Positions 12,301 through 27,300 of a stretch of DNA of 64,000 nt are shown in pieces (position 1 is the first letter of the stretch; every line of letters begins with the position of its first letter). Source of the DNA: Promerops cafer. Lineage: Eukaryota; Chordata; Aves; Passeriformes; Nectariniidae. The stretch lies in contig VZSE01006123.1 of assembly GCA_013398275.1 (NCBI GenBank), positions 69,327 to 133,326 of the forward strand. The letters are read 5' to 3'. The position numbers and the translations under genes are program-made. The notes under the pieces were generated by a model. That model made no database searches. It was given only the letters and a program-made list of their open reading frames with translations, and had not been told where the DNA came from.

Positions 12301-15300
12301 ATTCACTTACATTCTGACCCAAACCCACAAATATTTACTGGCTGTTGTGCATTTCCCCTGGACAAACAGCCAACCTGCCTCAGCTGTAAGAGAGAGGGAG
12401 GAGATCATTTCCATGTGTTGGAGCAGTGACTTTTCCATGGTACACTGGCTGTCCATGAAGCCACACTGCAAGGCCAGCATGTACAAAACAACTCCCAGAC
12501 AAAATTCCCAGGGTACTTTTAGTGCTAAAATTCCATCTACACATTTAAGGTAGCAGTATTCAATCTGTACATTTTGTGTCTGCTTTGCTTGGTAGAGTAG
12601 TAGTACCTACAAATATGATATGCTTACAGAAGTAAGTTTACAGGTAACTTTTGTTTCTTTATTTATTTTTATTTTCATTAGAATGCTTTCTGGACTTACA
12701 AGCTCTGTTCTGCCATAATGGGCTGAAGGTTAGGCAATGTTCTTGCATGGAGCTGAAACACTGTTTAATAAGGCAAAACAGAGCAAACCTCTCTCTAAAA
12801 GCAGGAAACAGAAACTGCATTTTCTCTCTTTCAATTTTGCAGAGGGGAACACATCTCCTACACATCCTGCATGGCTGACACCAAGCGAGGACCTTGGGCA
12901 TTCTCATCAGGCCTTAGTGCTTAACAAAACTGGGTTATTGGGCAATCTACCACAGATTTCCTCTTAAGGAAAAGAAATGGTCACAATTGGCCAATGTACA
13001 GATGCAGTGAGCAAGTGAAGCTAATTTTAGAACAGTCACTAACAGTATAGTTTGGACAATAGTAACCCCAGGAATTTTTATCCAGCCACAGGCCTAAGCA
13101 CTTTCAGCACTTCAATGCTTCAACAGTCACTCTCTCAGCCTTTGCTCAATCCAAGGAATATAAAAGGCTGTATTTATAAACAAACCCAAATATTCAGAGG
13201 TCTACTTGGAACTGTCTGATTTACCAGCTCAGCCTGGCTTTCCCCATGCTGGAAGTTTTCAGGCCTTTTTACTCTTTTTTGCTGTTTGTTTTTACTGCTC
13301 AGAGGGTTAAACACTGCAAGAGGTTGCTCACTCAGGGGGGCTGTGGAGTCTCTGTCCTTGGAAAAAAACAAAATACTGCCTGGACATGGCAGAAAGCAAT
13401 CTCCTCCAGCTGGTGCTGCTTTGAGACTGGAATGGATAATTTCCAAAGTCCCTTCCAGCTTCAGCTATTGCATGATTTTGTGGTTATGATGTCTTTATCA
13501 GCAGAGGTAAATTCACAGCAGCTGATGGCAGAAACATCAGAGTGTTTGAAGGCACCAGAGAGGCTCGAGGTGCCCAGCTGTTTGTATGTCAACAGATTTG
13601 AGACTCCCTGAGTGTCCTTTAGCCTCACAAAGAAAAAGTTCCCCACTTGTTTGTGTGCCTGACTATAAAATCTGTGCCTAAGGAAGAGGCAGGGAAAATC
13701 AGACCCCAAGAAACTCGAAGGAGAATTCACAATCTGCATTGCAGAACACTGCCAGGGACAGTTCCCATGGTCTCAACACGTACAACTCAACAGAATCGAG
13801 CTCTTCTTAAAAATGTAAAGTCTGTAACACATTAAAAAGTTGCCATTAACATCCATAAAAAAAGCCTGAGCAAAGGTAGTTGCACCTCCATCCTGTTTTA
13901 GGCTGAAAAAGAGGTTCTGTGCCCCACTACACAACAAATGGAAGCCAAACTGAAATCAGAGATGGGCATCACTTCCAAGGTGACCCCACTGTCAGATGTA
14001 AGAGGAAAATGGGCTCCATTACTTCATTTGCTTTATTCAGATTTCTGTCCTTGCACAGAATCACAGGCAGTGGATGTTCCACCAGATAAACTGATACAAC
14101 CTTCTGTAACACACACTCCTCCCCACTGTCCTCTGACTGTGTGCCTAGAAATAAATCTGACTTTAATTTACTTACAGGGTTTGGCCTGGGCCTAACATGC
14201 CAACAGTAATTTGCTCAGATTGATTCCCACAGAAAAAGAATCATAAGTTTTACTGATGAAGCAGTGAGCACACAGACAAAACATTATCAGTCAGTATTAA
14301 AGGGAAAACCCAAATAAATAAAAATACGTATTTGTATTACATATTGTAATAATCTTGAAAAAAAATCTAAAATTTAATTAGATTTCATGATACAAGTCAA
14401 CCTAGGATAACCACTATTATAGTGTGCACTAAATCAGCATTATAATTTTTTGTCTGTGGGTGCAAAACTTGGTTTTTATCTTAAAGCTGTATTCATAACT
14501 CTTAAAACACCTCAGAGATAACAAATGCATACATTTAATGAAGAAACAACTAATTTAATAGAGTTTGTAAAAACAATATTGTTAGTGTATTGTAAAAATA
14601 ATATTGGACATTATTACAGAAAATTTCATAGTTTGGCCACATAACTACAGAAGCAGCACAAAATGCATTTCAAAATCTACAGAAAGCCTATTAATTACCC
14701 GGTGCAATATGGCCCCATCAAATACCAGATGTTCTGCTCAGGTTATCTGGAAAAGGTTTCATGAAGGGATGCACCTAAATTATATTCCTAACCTTTCCTG
14801 AGTATATTTAATGTTTTTCAGCACAAAGGAGCAAAACTTGTCAAAATCCTGCACTACAGATCTGTAGTTACTCTGTACAAACACAGTAACTGGCTTTAAA
14901 AGATCCAAAAGTAAAATATTATATAAATGGGAGAAAAATAAGCAGTTAAAGCAAACACCACCAAGTAAGAATTGTAACCAATCTGCAGTTCCTGGCAAAA
15001 AAACTGTCCCTTATTTAAAATGGAAACTGTATTCTAGCATAGTTTTTTGGAGCGTAACAACAAATTCCACCTCTGCTGTAACCAATTTTCAACAGAGAGA
15101 GCTTCCAAAAAAAAAAGGAAGAGAGTGCTGCTCTTCCCCTGCTCCATCCCCTTGGGACCACAGTCCAGGCAGACTGTGAATTACAGTCCCATGGGGGCTT
15201 TGCCACTCACGTGCTGCTGACTGTCACGGTTCCTGAAGAAAACAGCACAGAAGTGAGGTCCAGCGGTAGCCCAAAATCACCCGTTTTCAGGGCACTTTGT

Positions 15301-18300
15301 GACTCACCCTGCAGGGACCAGGGGCAGGCTCAGGGTGCTGACAAGTGCCCAGTGCAGTGCCCAACCTGGCGATGGCAGTGTGAGCCCTGCTGCCTCCAGT
15401 GCCCTTCTCTTTGTGATTATTGGGCAGTTTTGCAGAGGAATGCCTCACCTTGGCGTATAAAGGTTTGGCTGGTGTCTAGCAGTATGTCACAGCCCTCCAC
15501 TATGGTCCTCTCTATGGCCAGGTTCTTCCGGATGTTCTCTGTGTCACTCACCTCGTCGTGCATCACTCTGTTGGGGACAAAGCAAAACGCACTTTATCTC
15601 CCCAAAACGTGCCTCATACCTGCTGTGTCTGTGAAGGCACCATGCATGGCCTTTACCACCTGCTACAGGACAGATCCACCCACCCAGTGCCTCATCACTC
15701 CAGAGCAGGTCTCTTGCCTTTTTTCCCCTTCTTTTCAAATCGTTCTTGTGATCATTTTGCTTTGTCAGCAGTGGAGACAATTTTGCCAGACCGGTTTAGT
15801 GACTGTTCCTGAACCCATCTGACAGATGCCACTGAGCTGCAAGCACCTCACAGCTGATAGAAGAGAACCTGATCCTTAATGGGCTGGGCTGCCACAAACA
15901 GGGAAGTGTTGCCTAGAATTGTGTAGGGCACGTTGTAGATTTCCTCTCCATGGCTTAAGGGTCCCACTCTGTCCCTGCTTCATCTTTACTTCTCAGTGTA
16001 TCAGTTCCTTTCCTTGAAATTTCCTTTTCTTTCTCCTTTCCTTTTCTTTCCCCTTCCCTTCCCTTCCCTTCCCTTCCCTTCCCTTCCCTTCCCTTTCCCT
16101 TTTCTTGAAATTTCCTTTCCTTGAAATTTCCTTTCCTTTCCTTGAAATTTTCTTTTCCTCAACAACCACAGCCTTGATATTTCACCATTTCCTTTCTTTT
16201 GTTATTTTTTAAGAGGCATCCTCCCCTTACAGAGAAAAATACAGGTTTGGTTTTTGCTTTTTTTTTTTAGGTATCCTCCCCTTACAGAGAAAAATACAGG
16301 TTTGGTTTTTGCTTTTTTTTTTTAGGTATCCTCCCCTTACAGAGAAAAATACAGATTTTTTTTTCTTCTTTTTTCTTTGAATGCTGAAACCAACCCAGGA
16401 GTTTGTATGATCTTGTAATGATATTTTCCTGCAGTGGGACAGGACTGCACTTTCTGGAATCTCCTCCTCCCTCAGAACTACATTAAAGGGATGGAAATGA
16501 GTCACTTTATTTTACATTTATGGTCTATGCTGACTTCATGAGCAGAGAGGATCAGTCAGTCTCAGACTCCAGCTCTGAATGTTCAGTGATGAATCAGTTG
16601 GACCAGCAATGAACTCTGACTTACGAGATGAAGCCAGCCCAAAGCTGATTTATCTGCTCGTGCAGATCCTTTACAACTAAATATCCTCCAAGCACATCTT
16701 CAGTGAATACTCCAGACACTGAATATTTATATCCTGGAGTTCACTCATGGTCTCTTTGTTCACAGCAGAAAACTGCATTTCCCAGAGAGGAGAACCACAT
16801 TTCTCACTGGGCTGATGAGAGGAACATCTGAGAAAGGTCTGGGGGTTCAGGGAAGAGCTTCATTGTGCAGGTCTCCACAGGGAGCATCAGTTCTCAGAAA
16901 ATATCTTTAATTCCTGCTTATCTGGCATTATTTGAAGCATATGTGAAAGTCAATTTTTACATTATCATGCAAAAATTATAACACAGATAGAGAACTAAGT
17001 ACTTTCCAGGACCACGATTATTTAAATTGCCCTTCTCTCTTTAAGTTAAGAAAAGTAAAATTTCTTTATGTAAAGAAAACTGCTCTGTTCATAATGCAGG
17101 AGTAGGTGGTTTCTATAGTGATTTTGGTTCTCCCCTAACCAAAATACAAGGAGACACTTGTAGATTTAAATTTGAAAAAAAAAAAAAAATAGAACAGACA
17201 AAAATTACACTGAGATATTTTTGTTATTTTTCATTATCTTCTGTTTTAGCTTTGATCCTTCTCTTTAAAATAAGTATCTTTTTTAAAGGAGCAAAACCAA
17301 ACAAAAATAAAGAAAAACTGCTCTTTCTTTTCAAAACCTTTAATTCAAAATTATCAGACATAAGGTAGAAAAAGCTTACCTTGAAAGTTCTTCCAGTTTA
17401 GATTTAGCAAATTCAAGGCTTTTTCTCTCAACGTGTTCGTGTGGTGTGTGAGCCAAAAGTTCATGAAGTGTTATAATATATCTGGGAATCTTGAAACCAA
17501 TAAGGTATAATATCAGTAAATCCATATATACCTTCCCTCAATTTTAATACATTATGAGCATGTAAATTTCTTTTGACATTGACAATAGCAGATGACCTGT
17601 CTGCATTCAGATAAAATTCACATTGCAGAAAAGGAGGTTGAAGAATGTCCAGTATTTGACTATTAAAGGCTACAGGGTAACAAGGACCCTTCAGAGCTTT
17701 TAACCACAGAAAGAAGGACCCTTCAGAGCTTTTAACCAAGTGATGGTGCAGCACAACTGGTCTGACACAACAAGATTTATGTAGGAGGAGAGGCAAAATT
17801 ATGCTCATGTGGAAAGTTCTCAGGAATGAGGTAATAACATTCCTCATCACGCAGGAACAGGACCATCTCTTTCCTTCCCTTGACCTGGTTTCAGTTCAAC
17901 CCAAAAAAACCCCAAACCCATAGAAACTTTAAAATATACCACCTCAAAAATTTAAAAAGTATTGTTGCAGGTGCTAATGGATCCTTAGGCTAATATTAAT
18001 AACTACTACTAACAGAGGTGTCACTGATACCCCTTTTAAAATTTTTTTTCTCTATCTGGCCTGCCAATAACTGCCCAAACTGAGAGGGTTCACTATGCCT
18101 CTGATGAGTAAAATGTCATGTTAAATGAAAAAGACACAAAATTCTCAGGCCCGTGCTTCACAGACATCTTAAAAACAGCTGCAAATGTCTACTCCAGGCA
18201 GATCACAGCAAAATATCAGGAGGGTAAGTACAGTTTTCAAAACTCCTGCAGTTTATTTTTCATTTCCTAAAGACCAAGTCACTCGAGAACAAAGTGGGGA

Positions 18301-21300
18301 GAAAGATACAAAATGTATTCCCAGTAAGATGCCTATGGCTGCTCCAAGTTACTGAATATCACCTCTCTCTGGACTTTATAACCAGGGGTCCTAAGTCAAG
18401 GAACTGCTTCTTGTCAATTTTCTTTGGTGCCATCCTCATCCCACACGCCCCCTCAACGTTCCCAACACTGAACAAAGATGAGCCAGCATAGCTGGGGAAG
18501 GGATCTCTACAGGCAGAGTCTTGCTGTAACAACAGAATAAATTAAACTAAACTAATTTTCAGGAGAGTATTTCTAGTTAGGCAAGAAGAGCCTTCAGTCG
18601 ATTGCAATGTCAGGAACATGAAATAAATCTACAAAACAGTAAAACCAAATATACACAAGAAATACACAGGGAGTACCTGAAACATGGGGTAGGTAAGGAA
18701 AGTTTCCAGCATTCGGCCCTCACAGGCTGGGTTGGCTTCATATTGTTTCAAGAGTTTGTCAAAATCTCTATTTTGCTTACAGTTTGCCAGCACTTGTAGG
18801 CTATATTGATGATTCCGAACAAATTCTTGATATATGTTCAGCATTGGCAGCAGAATGTCAAATAAGTCAGCTAGAAAAAGCAGAGAAATGCCTTTTTTTT
18901 TCCCCCCAGCTACCCAGGTGTTGAAACACATTTTTAAAGACAGCTATGTTTTCTCTGGAAGTGAATGACTACAATCAGTTCTGTTTCCAATATACTGACA
19001 ATTTAGAAACATTAAACATACCTCTTTCACCTGCCCAGTGATGGCTGTTCTGATTACCTAATGATCAGACAGCATTACCAAAAATACAAGACCAATCAAT
19101 GCTTAGGGCAGAGGAATTCTCACATAGAGACCATTACTGCCCACATGGGATTCCCACTACACCTGATCTTGTGGTTTTAACCCTGCAAATGCATTCCCTT
19201 CAAAAGGAACTTTTAAGAAGTCATGTCTTCAGGGGAAAAAAAAAACCCCTGCTGAATTTTCAAAATGAATATGGAAGTTATACCCCTACAGAAAATAAAC
19301 TTACCTAGGATTAAGGTAGGCCAGTTAGCTATTCTTGCTTTTAAGCCCTGGTGAAATATCTCATGAAGAAACATGATAGTTTCACTGAAAAACAAGTATT
19401 TAAACAAACAAAAAGACAATTCTGGTTTTATTTTCTGATTAATAATTCACAGAGAAACATCTCTTCCTCTTTTGCACTTTGCTAGGAAAAAAAAAAACAG
19501 AAGACAGTTATTGTTATGGAAATAAGTGCTTCCTTTTATTGCAATGTTTAAAAATACTTGCTCAGTGCTTCTAAAAAACTCATAGTATTCAATATAAATA
19601 TTCTAACATTGTATTCATATTCCAAGAAGGGAAAGGAAACCTGCCTCATGACTAAAGGAACATATTCTGTTTCTCAGAATTTTGGGGCAGGTTTGGATGC
19701 AATCCCAATCCTGTATCTAATGTTAGATGCCTCCTGGGCTGCTTGAACATGCTCATTACAGCAGTACTGGGATGCCTAATGAAAGAACAATTCTTTTTTT
19801 GCAGGATATGAAAAGACAAGAGAGAGGGAAGGAGACTCCTTAGGCAGGACAACAGAAAATAGAAGCTTTGACATTCTCATCCTCGGGGTCTTATCGGGAT
19901 CATATGAGGCCACTAAGTCCAGTCTTGCTCTCTTAAGAGAAAAAAAGAAACAGGAAAGGTGACAGAAAATTATGAGAACTGCCCCAAGAGGCACTATCTG
20001 TCCTTTTTTCCCTCTAGCAGAGGAAGATACAGAAGGTAGGAAAGTAAGGAGGTCATGCTGGTTTCCAACAGCATCACCTGCAGCAGCTTTGCCTTTCAGC
20101 CTTGGCTCAGTGACACCCCCTGCACCAGAGCCAAAGCGAGGGCCAGCACTCTGCCTGCAGCTGAACCAGAATGGGAAACCCACAAAAAAACACCCAAATA
20201 AAAAGCCACGAAAACCTCCCAAAACAACCCAAAAAATGCCCCATACCTGTTGAGGAAAATGCTGCTGACGTCGTCGTGGCTGATGGGCGGCTTCTTGGAG
20301 CTGGCTGCCATCCTCAGGGGCCGCAGGAAACAGTTCACCAGGACGTAAAGCTGGTGCACATACTCAGACTCAGCCTCCACCATGTTGAAAACTATCTGGT
20401 TCCTCTTCCTCATGCTCTCTGCATGAGGAGAACAAATATAATCTTGGACAATGGTTTTCCATTTTCTTCTGCACAACCAGCCCCGCATAAAGCTCTGAAC
20501 CTAAAAAGGGATCACGCAGAAAAGGAAAGTAAGGGGAAAAAATGTATTACATGACTTATCATAAGCTCTTCACTGTAGAAATAAACCTCAAAATTAAATG
20601 TCTTTGCTCAAAAACAGAAATGTTCCCTTATTGATATATAATTGTTCTGTAATTAAATATATTTTACATTTCTGTTTGTTAAGGGTCATAATTGTTGCCA
20701 GGAAACAGACTGCAAAATATGGCATACATAGAAGGGAATCTTTCACTGCAAGCTGGAGTGTTGTCTCCTTCCCATCAGCACGAGTGCAGCTCCTTCTTCC
20801 TTCCCCTAAAACATTTCTCTTATACCCCAAAGGTATCCTGCAATACCTCCAGGTAACACATTCCAGCACAGACTCAATATCATTATTGGCAGGATTCCTA
20901 AATGATTTCTTAAGCTCAGTTTGCTTTCCATTTTGAACAGATAACACTTGGCGTGTGTATTTAAAGCTATGTATCAATACACTGCTTGGTATCAGACACC
21001 AAGGCAACATACACGGTATTCAAAAAAGACAGATTTTTGGCATTCTTAAAAAGCACCTCTATGTCATGGAAAAATCTAACTTATCACAGTATCTATTGAA
21101 GTTGCAAGTGGATTAAAGATTACAGAAGAGGTCTACATCTGGTCACAGGAAATTTCATTATGTCTGTGCCCTGATTTTGATGTGAAGATCATTCGTCTTG
21201 AAAGAGAAGTGCAAAATTTCACTGGTATCAGTTTACTCTGAAAAAAATAACTTTAAAAAAGAAGGGGGGCCCAAATGTCAAAATGACCAAGACGCAGAAT

Positions 21301-24300
21301 GCAGTGGATTACATACAGATTCAAAGCTCTCTTGCTACTAAAAGGGGCATTCCCAGCTTCTGCAGCAATGGTTCATCCACACAACAAAGAAAACTAACAC
21401 CAAATTACCAGCTCAGTGCTGACCCTGGCTCAGACTGCACACCCCAGAGAAAGACAAAACTAGACACATTCCATAAAGGATTTTATGCAAATACATCACA
21501 AGATCAAATGTGGCACTAAAATACGTACAATTGAAGATATTTAAGTAGGGGCAGGGCAAAGGAAGACTTGCTATTTGAGTGTACTTTAAAAAAAAAAAAA
21601 AACAAACCAAAAAACTAGACAGACCAAAATACAGAAGTACACCCCTCATCCCACCCTTCTCCCGTTAAGCACAAAAGACTTCCCATTTACCTTCTTAATT
21701 TTTTTAATATCTGGATCTTCATCTTCCTGGTTGCCTTGATAAGGTCGCATTTTTTCCTTCGTTTTATTCAGTGCAACAATCTGACAAAACCAAACACTCA
21801 TTAAATGCTTCCTCGAGTTAATGAAACCCTTGGTTGGAGAACTAGCAGAACAACAATTTCCCCTTCCCCCAGCCTGTGGAAGGGGCACAGGATGACCAGC
21901 ACACGTCTGGGGACAGGGGCTGGAGCACCTCAGGCCAGTACAGATCCCTGTCCAGCTAGAAAGGGGACCCAGAATGAGCAGGTTCTGCCCCAAAACTAAC
22001 TCTGCCTTTTGGGCTTTATCAGCCTGGGGCTGCAACAAGGTTTTTAACAACATCCAAGGAATCAGAGCAGTCTGGAACAGTCCTTAACACCATCACAGCC
22101 AAACTCAAACCTGAAGGCAGGGAGGAAACGGTGAAACCAGTGGCACCCACTCTGCAAAGCAGTGTGTCATCTTAAAAGCTCTGACAGGAAAAGTAACCCA
22201 ATGAGCCCAACAGAATCCAATATTTCAAAGAAAATTTTTTATCTAAGGAGTCACTGGGGGACCGGTAGGTATTAACCTCACCGGGTTCTGCCATTTTCAT
22301 AGAATACTACAGAAATACTGAATATTACTGATGCCTTAAGTTTTGGCTTTCATGTTTTCCAGACTCTGTACTGCATTGGTGTGTGACTCTGAACTTCATA
22401 CAAAGTTCTCCTCACAGCTCAGTCACACAGAACAATCCTTTTCCAGCCCCAGAACCAAGGACACTGCTGCAGCCTCAGGCCCAGAAAGTGCAAACAGCAG
22501 AGAATTGAGGGGAGCAACCTGGGAGGATGGGGCTGCATAACCTGCAGCTGGAACTGGACAATGAACCCCAACATGGAAATGGACCAAAACTTATAAAAGT
22601 GTGAAACCCTGTGATCTGCTGTCCATCCTGGGCATAGCCTCGGCCAGGCTCTTGTGCTGCCCAAGGTGCATCCTGTGAAAGGTCTTTTAATAAATATTTG
22701 CTTCATTTCTTTACTCTGTCCAAGCCTGTGCTCTAGGTGGCCTCTCCAGGCATCACCACAGGCATGCAGGCAGCAGAAGGCTCCAGTCAGGGACTGGAGT
22801 GTGGCCCTCACCTCCGACTTGAGCCTCTCGATCTCGGTGTCCTGGTCCTCCAGCTGGTGCCGGAGCTGGTTGGCCGCCACCTTCTCGGTCTCCACGATCT
22901 GCACCAGGTGGATGTACTTCTGCATCAGCACCTCCCGCTCGATCAGGATGTCCGAGTAGCTGCCAGAGAAAGCTCAGGTCACTAAAAACAGCCAGAGAGT
23001 GGTTTTTAGTGGTTTGAGTTTCAGGCTTCTGCTCCTGAAACCACTGAAGAAACAGAGAGTGATGCAGATGAAAACATGTTTTAAATTATTCCTCATCTGT
23101 GCCTAAAGAACTGTTCATAATCATTATTCTTCTTTGCATGACAGCTGGCTGTGCAAAACCTTACTACTGTTAGATTATTATTGTTAGATATTTACTGTTG
23201 TTAGATATTTATCTAATATTAAGTACCTCTTATTAGTAGATATTTAGAATAGAGACTCGACAAGGTCAAGCCTCTAAAGCAGGGGAATGATGCTTTAAGT
23301 TTTAGCTTTCATACTACCCAGATTCTGTACTGGCCATGTTATCTGTCCATGTCCCATGAGAGGGGTTTTTTTGGGGACATGGACAGATAACACAGCCCCA
23401 GTGGCTGTGGCAAGCCTGCAAAGCCATGCTTGTCTGGCCTAAGTTAAAATGTGCAGCTTGATCATGAACCACCCAAATCACAACCACCACATCATCCAAC
23501 GTGAGAGAGTTTAATATCCTATTTTTAAAACACGGGTGTAACAGTACCCAGTCTCACAGTATACAGCTGAGAGCAAGATAACTGCACTTTTTATGAGCTT
23601 CTAATTATCACGCTAAGCCCAAGAATTCGGTAAATTAAATTTGTTTTATTTATTTTAAGGTCTTGATTTTTTCCCATCTTTTGGGAGGACTTGGGGGAGC
23701 ATGTAGCACTTCATCAGAAATATTTCTCTCCATCTGCCAGATCTGTTTATGGAAGAATTCCCATCAAAACTGTCGTTTTAGTGTTCCAACACATGTTTTA
23801 TTCTTTAGGCCATTTTAAGATTGCTGGAATAAATGCCTTTAATCTAATCAGTATCAGGAACCACGATATCAGCCTTTCTTTTAGCTCTTGGGGAGCTTTT
23901 TCCCAGAAAAGGAACAATATCCCTACTGCAATTAGATGCCACCATCAGAGCACCATGTCAGAAATGCTTCTCAGCTTCAGGGACAGGAGAAATCAGTTTC
24001 TCCCTGTGCAGCATCCTCACCAGACTGACCCCGAAGCAGCAAAATCAAGACACTTTGCTGCCTCTTACCCCAGGTTTCAGGGAGGTTGCTCCTCTGAGAG
24101 TCACATAAATTTACAAGATAAAGAGCAAACAAAACACAGCAGAATGGAGGCCCTAAATCATTGGCAGGGGATCCCTCCCTGTTTGATATCACATCTTTTT
24201 CCACTGTTGAGTTTGAGCACAGGATTTATCAGAAGGAACTTTTGGGCTGCAAATCTCTTCCTTTTAAATATCTTCCTGCTTGTTATAGCACTCATAAAAC

Positions 24301-27300
24301 AATGAGCATTTGCTATTAAATACTGTGAGGCTCTTAAAATTGCAGTAATGTGCATCCTCTTCAGTGTGGTTTTTCTGTAAATATTTACTTGTATTTCAAT
24401 CAGTGTTGGTGCACTTACACACTGGAGGGGGCCAATATTAAGCACAGCAATTGAATTCAACACCTAACCTGGAAAACAAGCTTGGATTTAAAATAATTAG
24501 AATAAGTCCCCACAGCTATCATAAAGTAAAAGTTCCTCCTCCTTGTACAGATTATAAAAAGAATTAGAAATGAGTTTAATTCTATTACATTTGCTGTTAT
24601 ATTTTGACTACTGCAGAAGTAAGCAACACACTGGGAAAAGGAAGGTCAGGGCACCTCTCCCAAGAAGTAAAAAAGATACCTAAATAAATCTGTCATGAAG
24701 CAATCCACTTATCACTCAGCTGTGCAAGAAACAGCAGTGAAGTAAGAGATTAGTTCTTTAAAATTTTCCAGTATTTTTTTTTGCTTTGCAAGGATTCTGT
24801 TGTTTGGTTTTTTTCAGAAACCAGAGTACTTCACATCTTTGCACCCTAAAAAGGCATTTGTACATTCAAGAAAGTGTCTGAATTTAAAGCACTAATCGTG
24901 TCTGAGTTAGCACTAATGGTTTTACAATGTTATTAAGATAAAAATATATGTAACATTTGTAGTAAAATGCTTTGATTTAAACTTAATAGATTTAATCTTT
25001 CCTACCTAAAACTGAATCCAGACAGGTGAGACAGCCTCTTTTTCTATTTATCCTTTACAAAATGTTCTAGAAGTTTTGCTACCAATCATTTTCAACAGAG
25101 AATTTGACGGGTTTCACTTTGTTTTCATTCAAACTGAGGAAAATAGTAGGAAAACAGTAGGGCACAGACTCACAAAGGATGAACTGCTGATGTAGGACCC
25201 AAGATATTGCTACATACAGTGCTTTTCTTTCACTTTGCTGTTTCCTCCTTTAGGGGACAAAATTTATGTGTATTTCTTGGATTCTTTTTCTTGGATTCTT
25301 TAAATGCATTAAGCTAGACAGCTTTGTTGTACTGGGGAACAAGAAACTTTGCTCTGGAAGACTGAAGTGTTTGTTCCTTTGAGATGCTCTTAGAGCAATT
25401 CAGCAGGGGGGGCTTTGGCTGTCTAGAATGTCAGGCTCAGCCTGGAAACCAAACATCTCCTTCACTCCCATAATTAGCAGCACAAAGAAGAGTTAATTAG
25501 AAAAGCCTGTGTACACCTACACTAACTTATAATAGGCTAAATCCATTTTCCGTCTCAAAAGTACTGCTGGGAAAGGAAAAATCAGAGGCTTTTGAAATAA
25601 ACTTCACGTTCTTCCAACAGCCCTTTCCATCCATCTCTCGGCATGCCTGAGTAGAGATCACCATGGCCAAATGTGTTAATCTGAATATCCAGAGTAATCC
25701 CAGGAGCCTTACAGGGGTACAGGGTATCAATACTGACATGAACACACACGTATAAAAAATCCTTGTCAGAGAAAATTGCACCAAAATGTTCAGATGTCAA
25801 AGGAACACAGAAAAATATATAAAACACCTTGTAAGCAGCCAGCCTAGGTCTGGTTTTCTGTCTGGAGTATTGTTTAATAGAAAGAAACAACTGCTGCAAA
25901 CCACAGCTTATATGAATTTGTATTAATATTTTATTAAGGGAAGTAATTCTGTAATGTCTACTATAGATAAAACATCCTGAAAGCTGAGGACAAACCTGTC
26001 TACTGCCATCATCTGTAGAAACAGGGCTCAAACCAGGTATTTCAAGAACCTCTGATTGACCACCACCTACCACATGGAGAGAGGAAGAAATTAAGAAAGT
26101 CCTGAGAAAAACTGCGGCACCATTTAGGCTGACATGCTCAGAAAACATAGGAAAACTGGCCAAAGTTTAACCGTAGCCTAATTATTAAAGTCTGCTTGCT
26201 CTGGCAGCAAGCCAGGATACAAGTTCCAGTAGTTTGCTACCAGCAAATATTTTTGAGTTTTGTCCCGTAATGAGACCAGAGTTACAGTTCATTGGAGCAC
26301 TCCGTGCTAATTGCACTAAAGCTGCTCAGGCTGCTGGGAGAACCAGGCATTTGGGCTGGCCACATCAAACCACCCTCCTGAAAGGCAGAATGCACAGCCT
26401 AATTAACTCGTTAGGAAAACCAGGCTCTGGCTGTCTGGAAGGCAGAAGAAATTGCCTGCATCTGTCCCCTTACCCAGCCCGAGCAGCTGCAGGACTCCTA
26501 AACAGAGGAGAAAGAGCCTCCAGACAGGTTTTAAAGCCTGATGGCATAGTCACAGCCACAGCAGGGATGGGAACAGTAAAAGTTGCAGTAGAACATAACC
26601 CATCCACCCCTGTGTCTCCATGCAAGGTGCCTTGGTGTGTGATCCAGTGCTCCAAGGGATCCCGGTGCCAGCCAGAGCCACAGCACACCACGAGAACTCC
26701 ACACCCCAAAGGATCTTTACTACATGATCCTTTTGACTGAGAGGGGGAAATACCAGCTGGAAGGCAGAGCCTTTGGAAGAGTGGGCCCAACAACCAAAGC
26801 AGCCAAACCACGTCCGTGGGGAGCGGCCTGCTCAGGAGCAGGGCTGTGAGGGGAGGGAAGGCCACCCTGTCCTGTGGGATGGAGACTCTGCTGGAAGCAC
26901 CTCCCTTCAGCCAGCGTGTCACCCACCAGACTCACAACTCACACTGTTCCCAGTGTCCTGCCACTCCAGCCAGGAAAATCTGACCACAGGAATTCATCCA
27001 CAGGCAAGCCGGAGGAGAATGGCACCCCACCCCATTGTGCAAGGCTGAGACAGAGCTCAAAGCATGAGCAGCCATGAATCCCAGAGCCGTGGCATGGGCT
27101 GGGTTGAAGGGACATTAAAGATCACCCAGTGTCACCCCTGCCATGGCAGGGACACCAGGCTGCTCCAAGCCCAATGTCCAGCCTGGCCCTGGGCACTGCC
27201 AGGGATCCAGGGGCAGCCACAGCTGCTCTGGGCACCCTGTGCCAGGGCCTGCCCACCCTCACAGGGAACAATTCCTCCCTAATATCAATTTTAACTCCCT

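Larger units (their letters stand above)
15568..17379. other. RASGRF2 intron 8
   Basis: 1.8 kb holding the pyrimidine tract and minisatellite annotated separately at 16020-16375. The rest (15568-16019 and 16376-17379) shows no gene. Confidence 0.7.

Noticed and set aside
15211..15822. 203-codon frame on +
   Set aside because: It is antisense across RASGRF2 exon 9 and its introns, so it is a shadow of coding and GC-rich sequence.
23691..24305. 204-codon frame on + in intron 2
   Set aside because: No family resemblance, and composition matches the surrounding intron.
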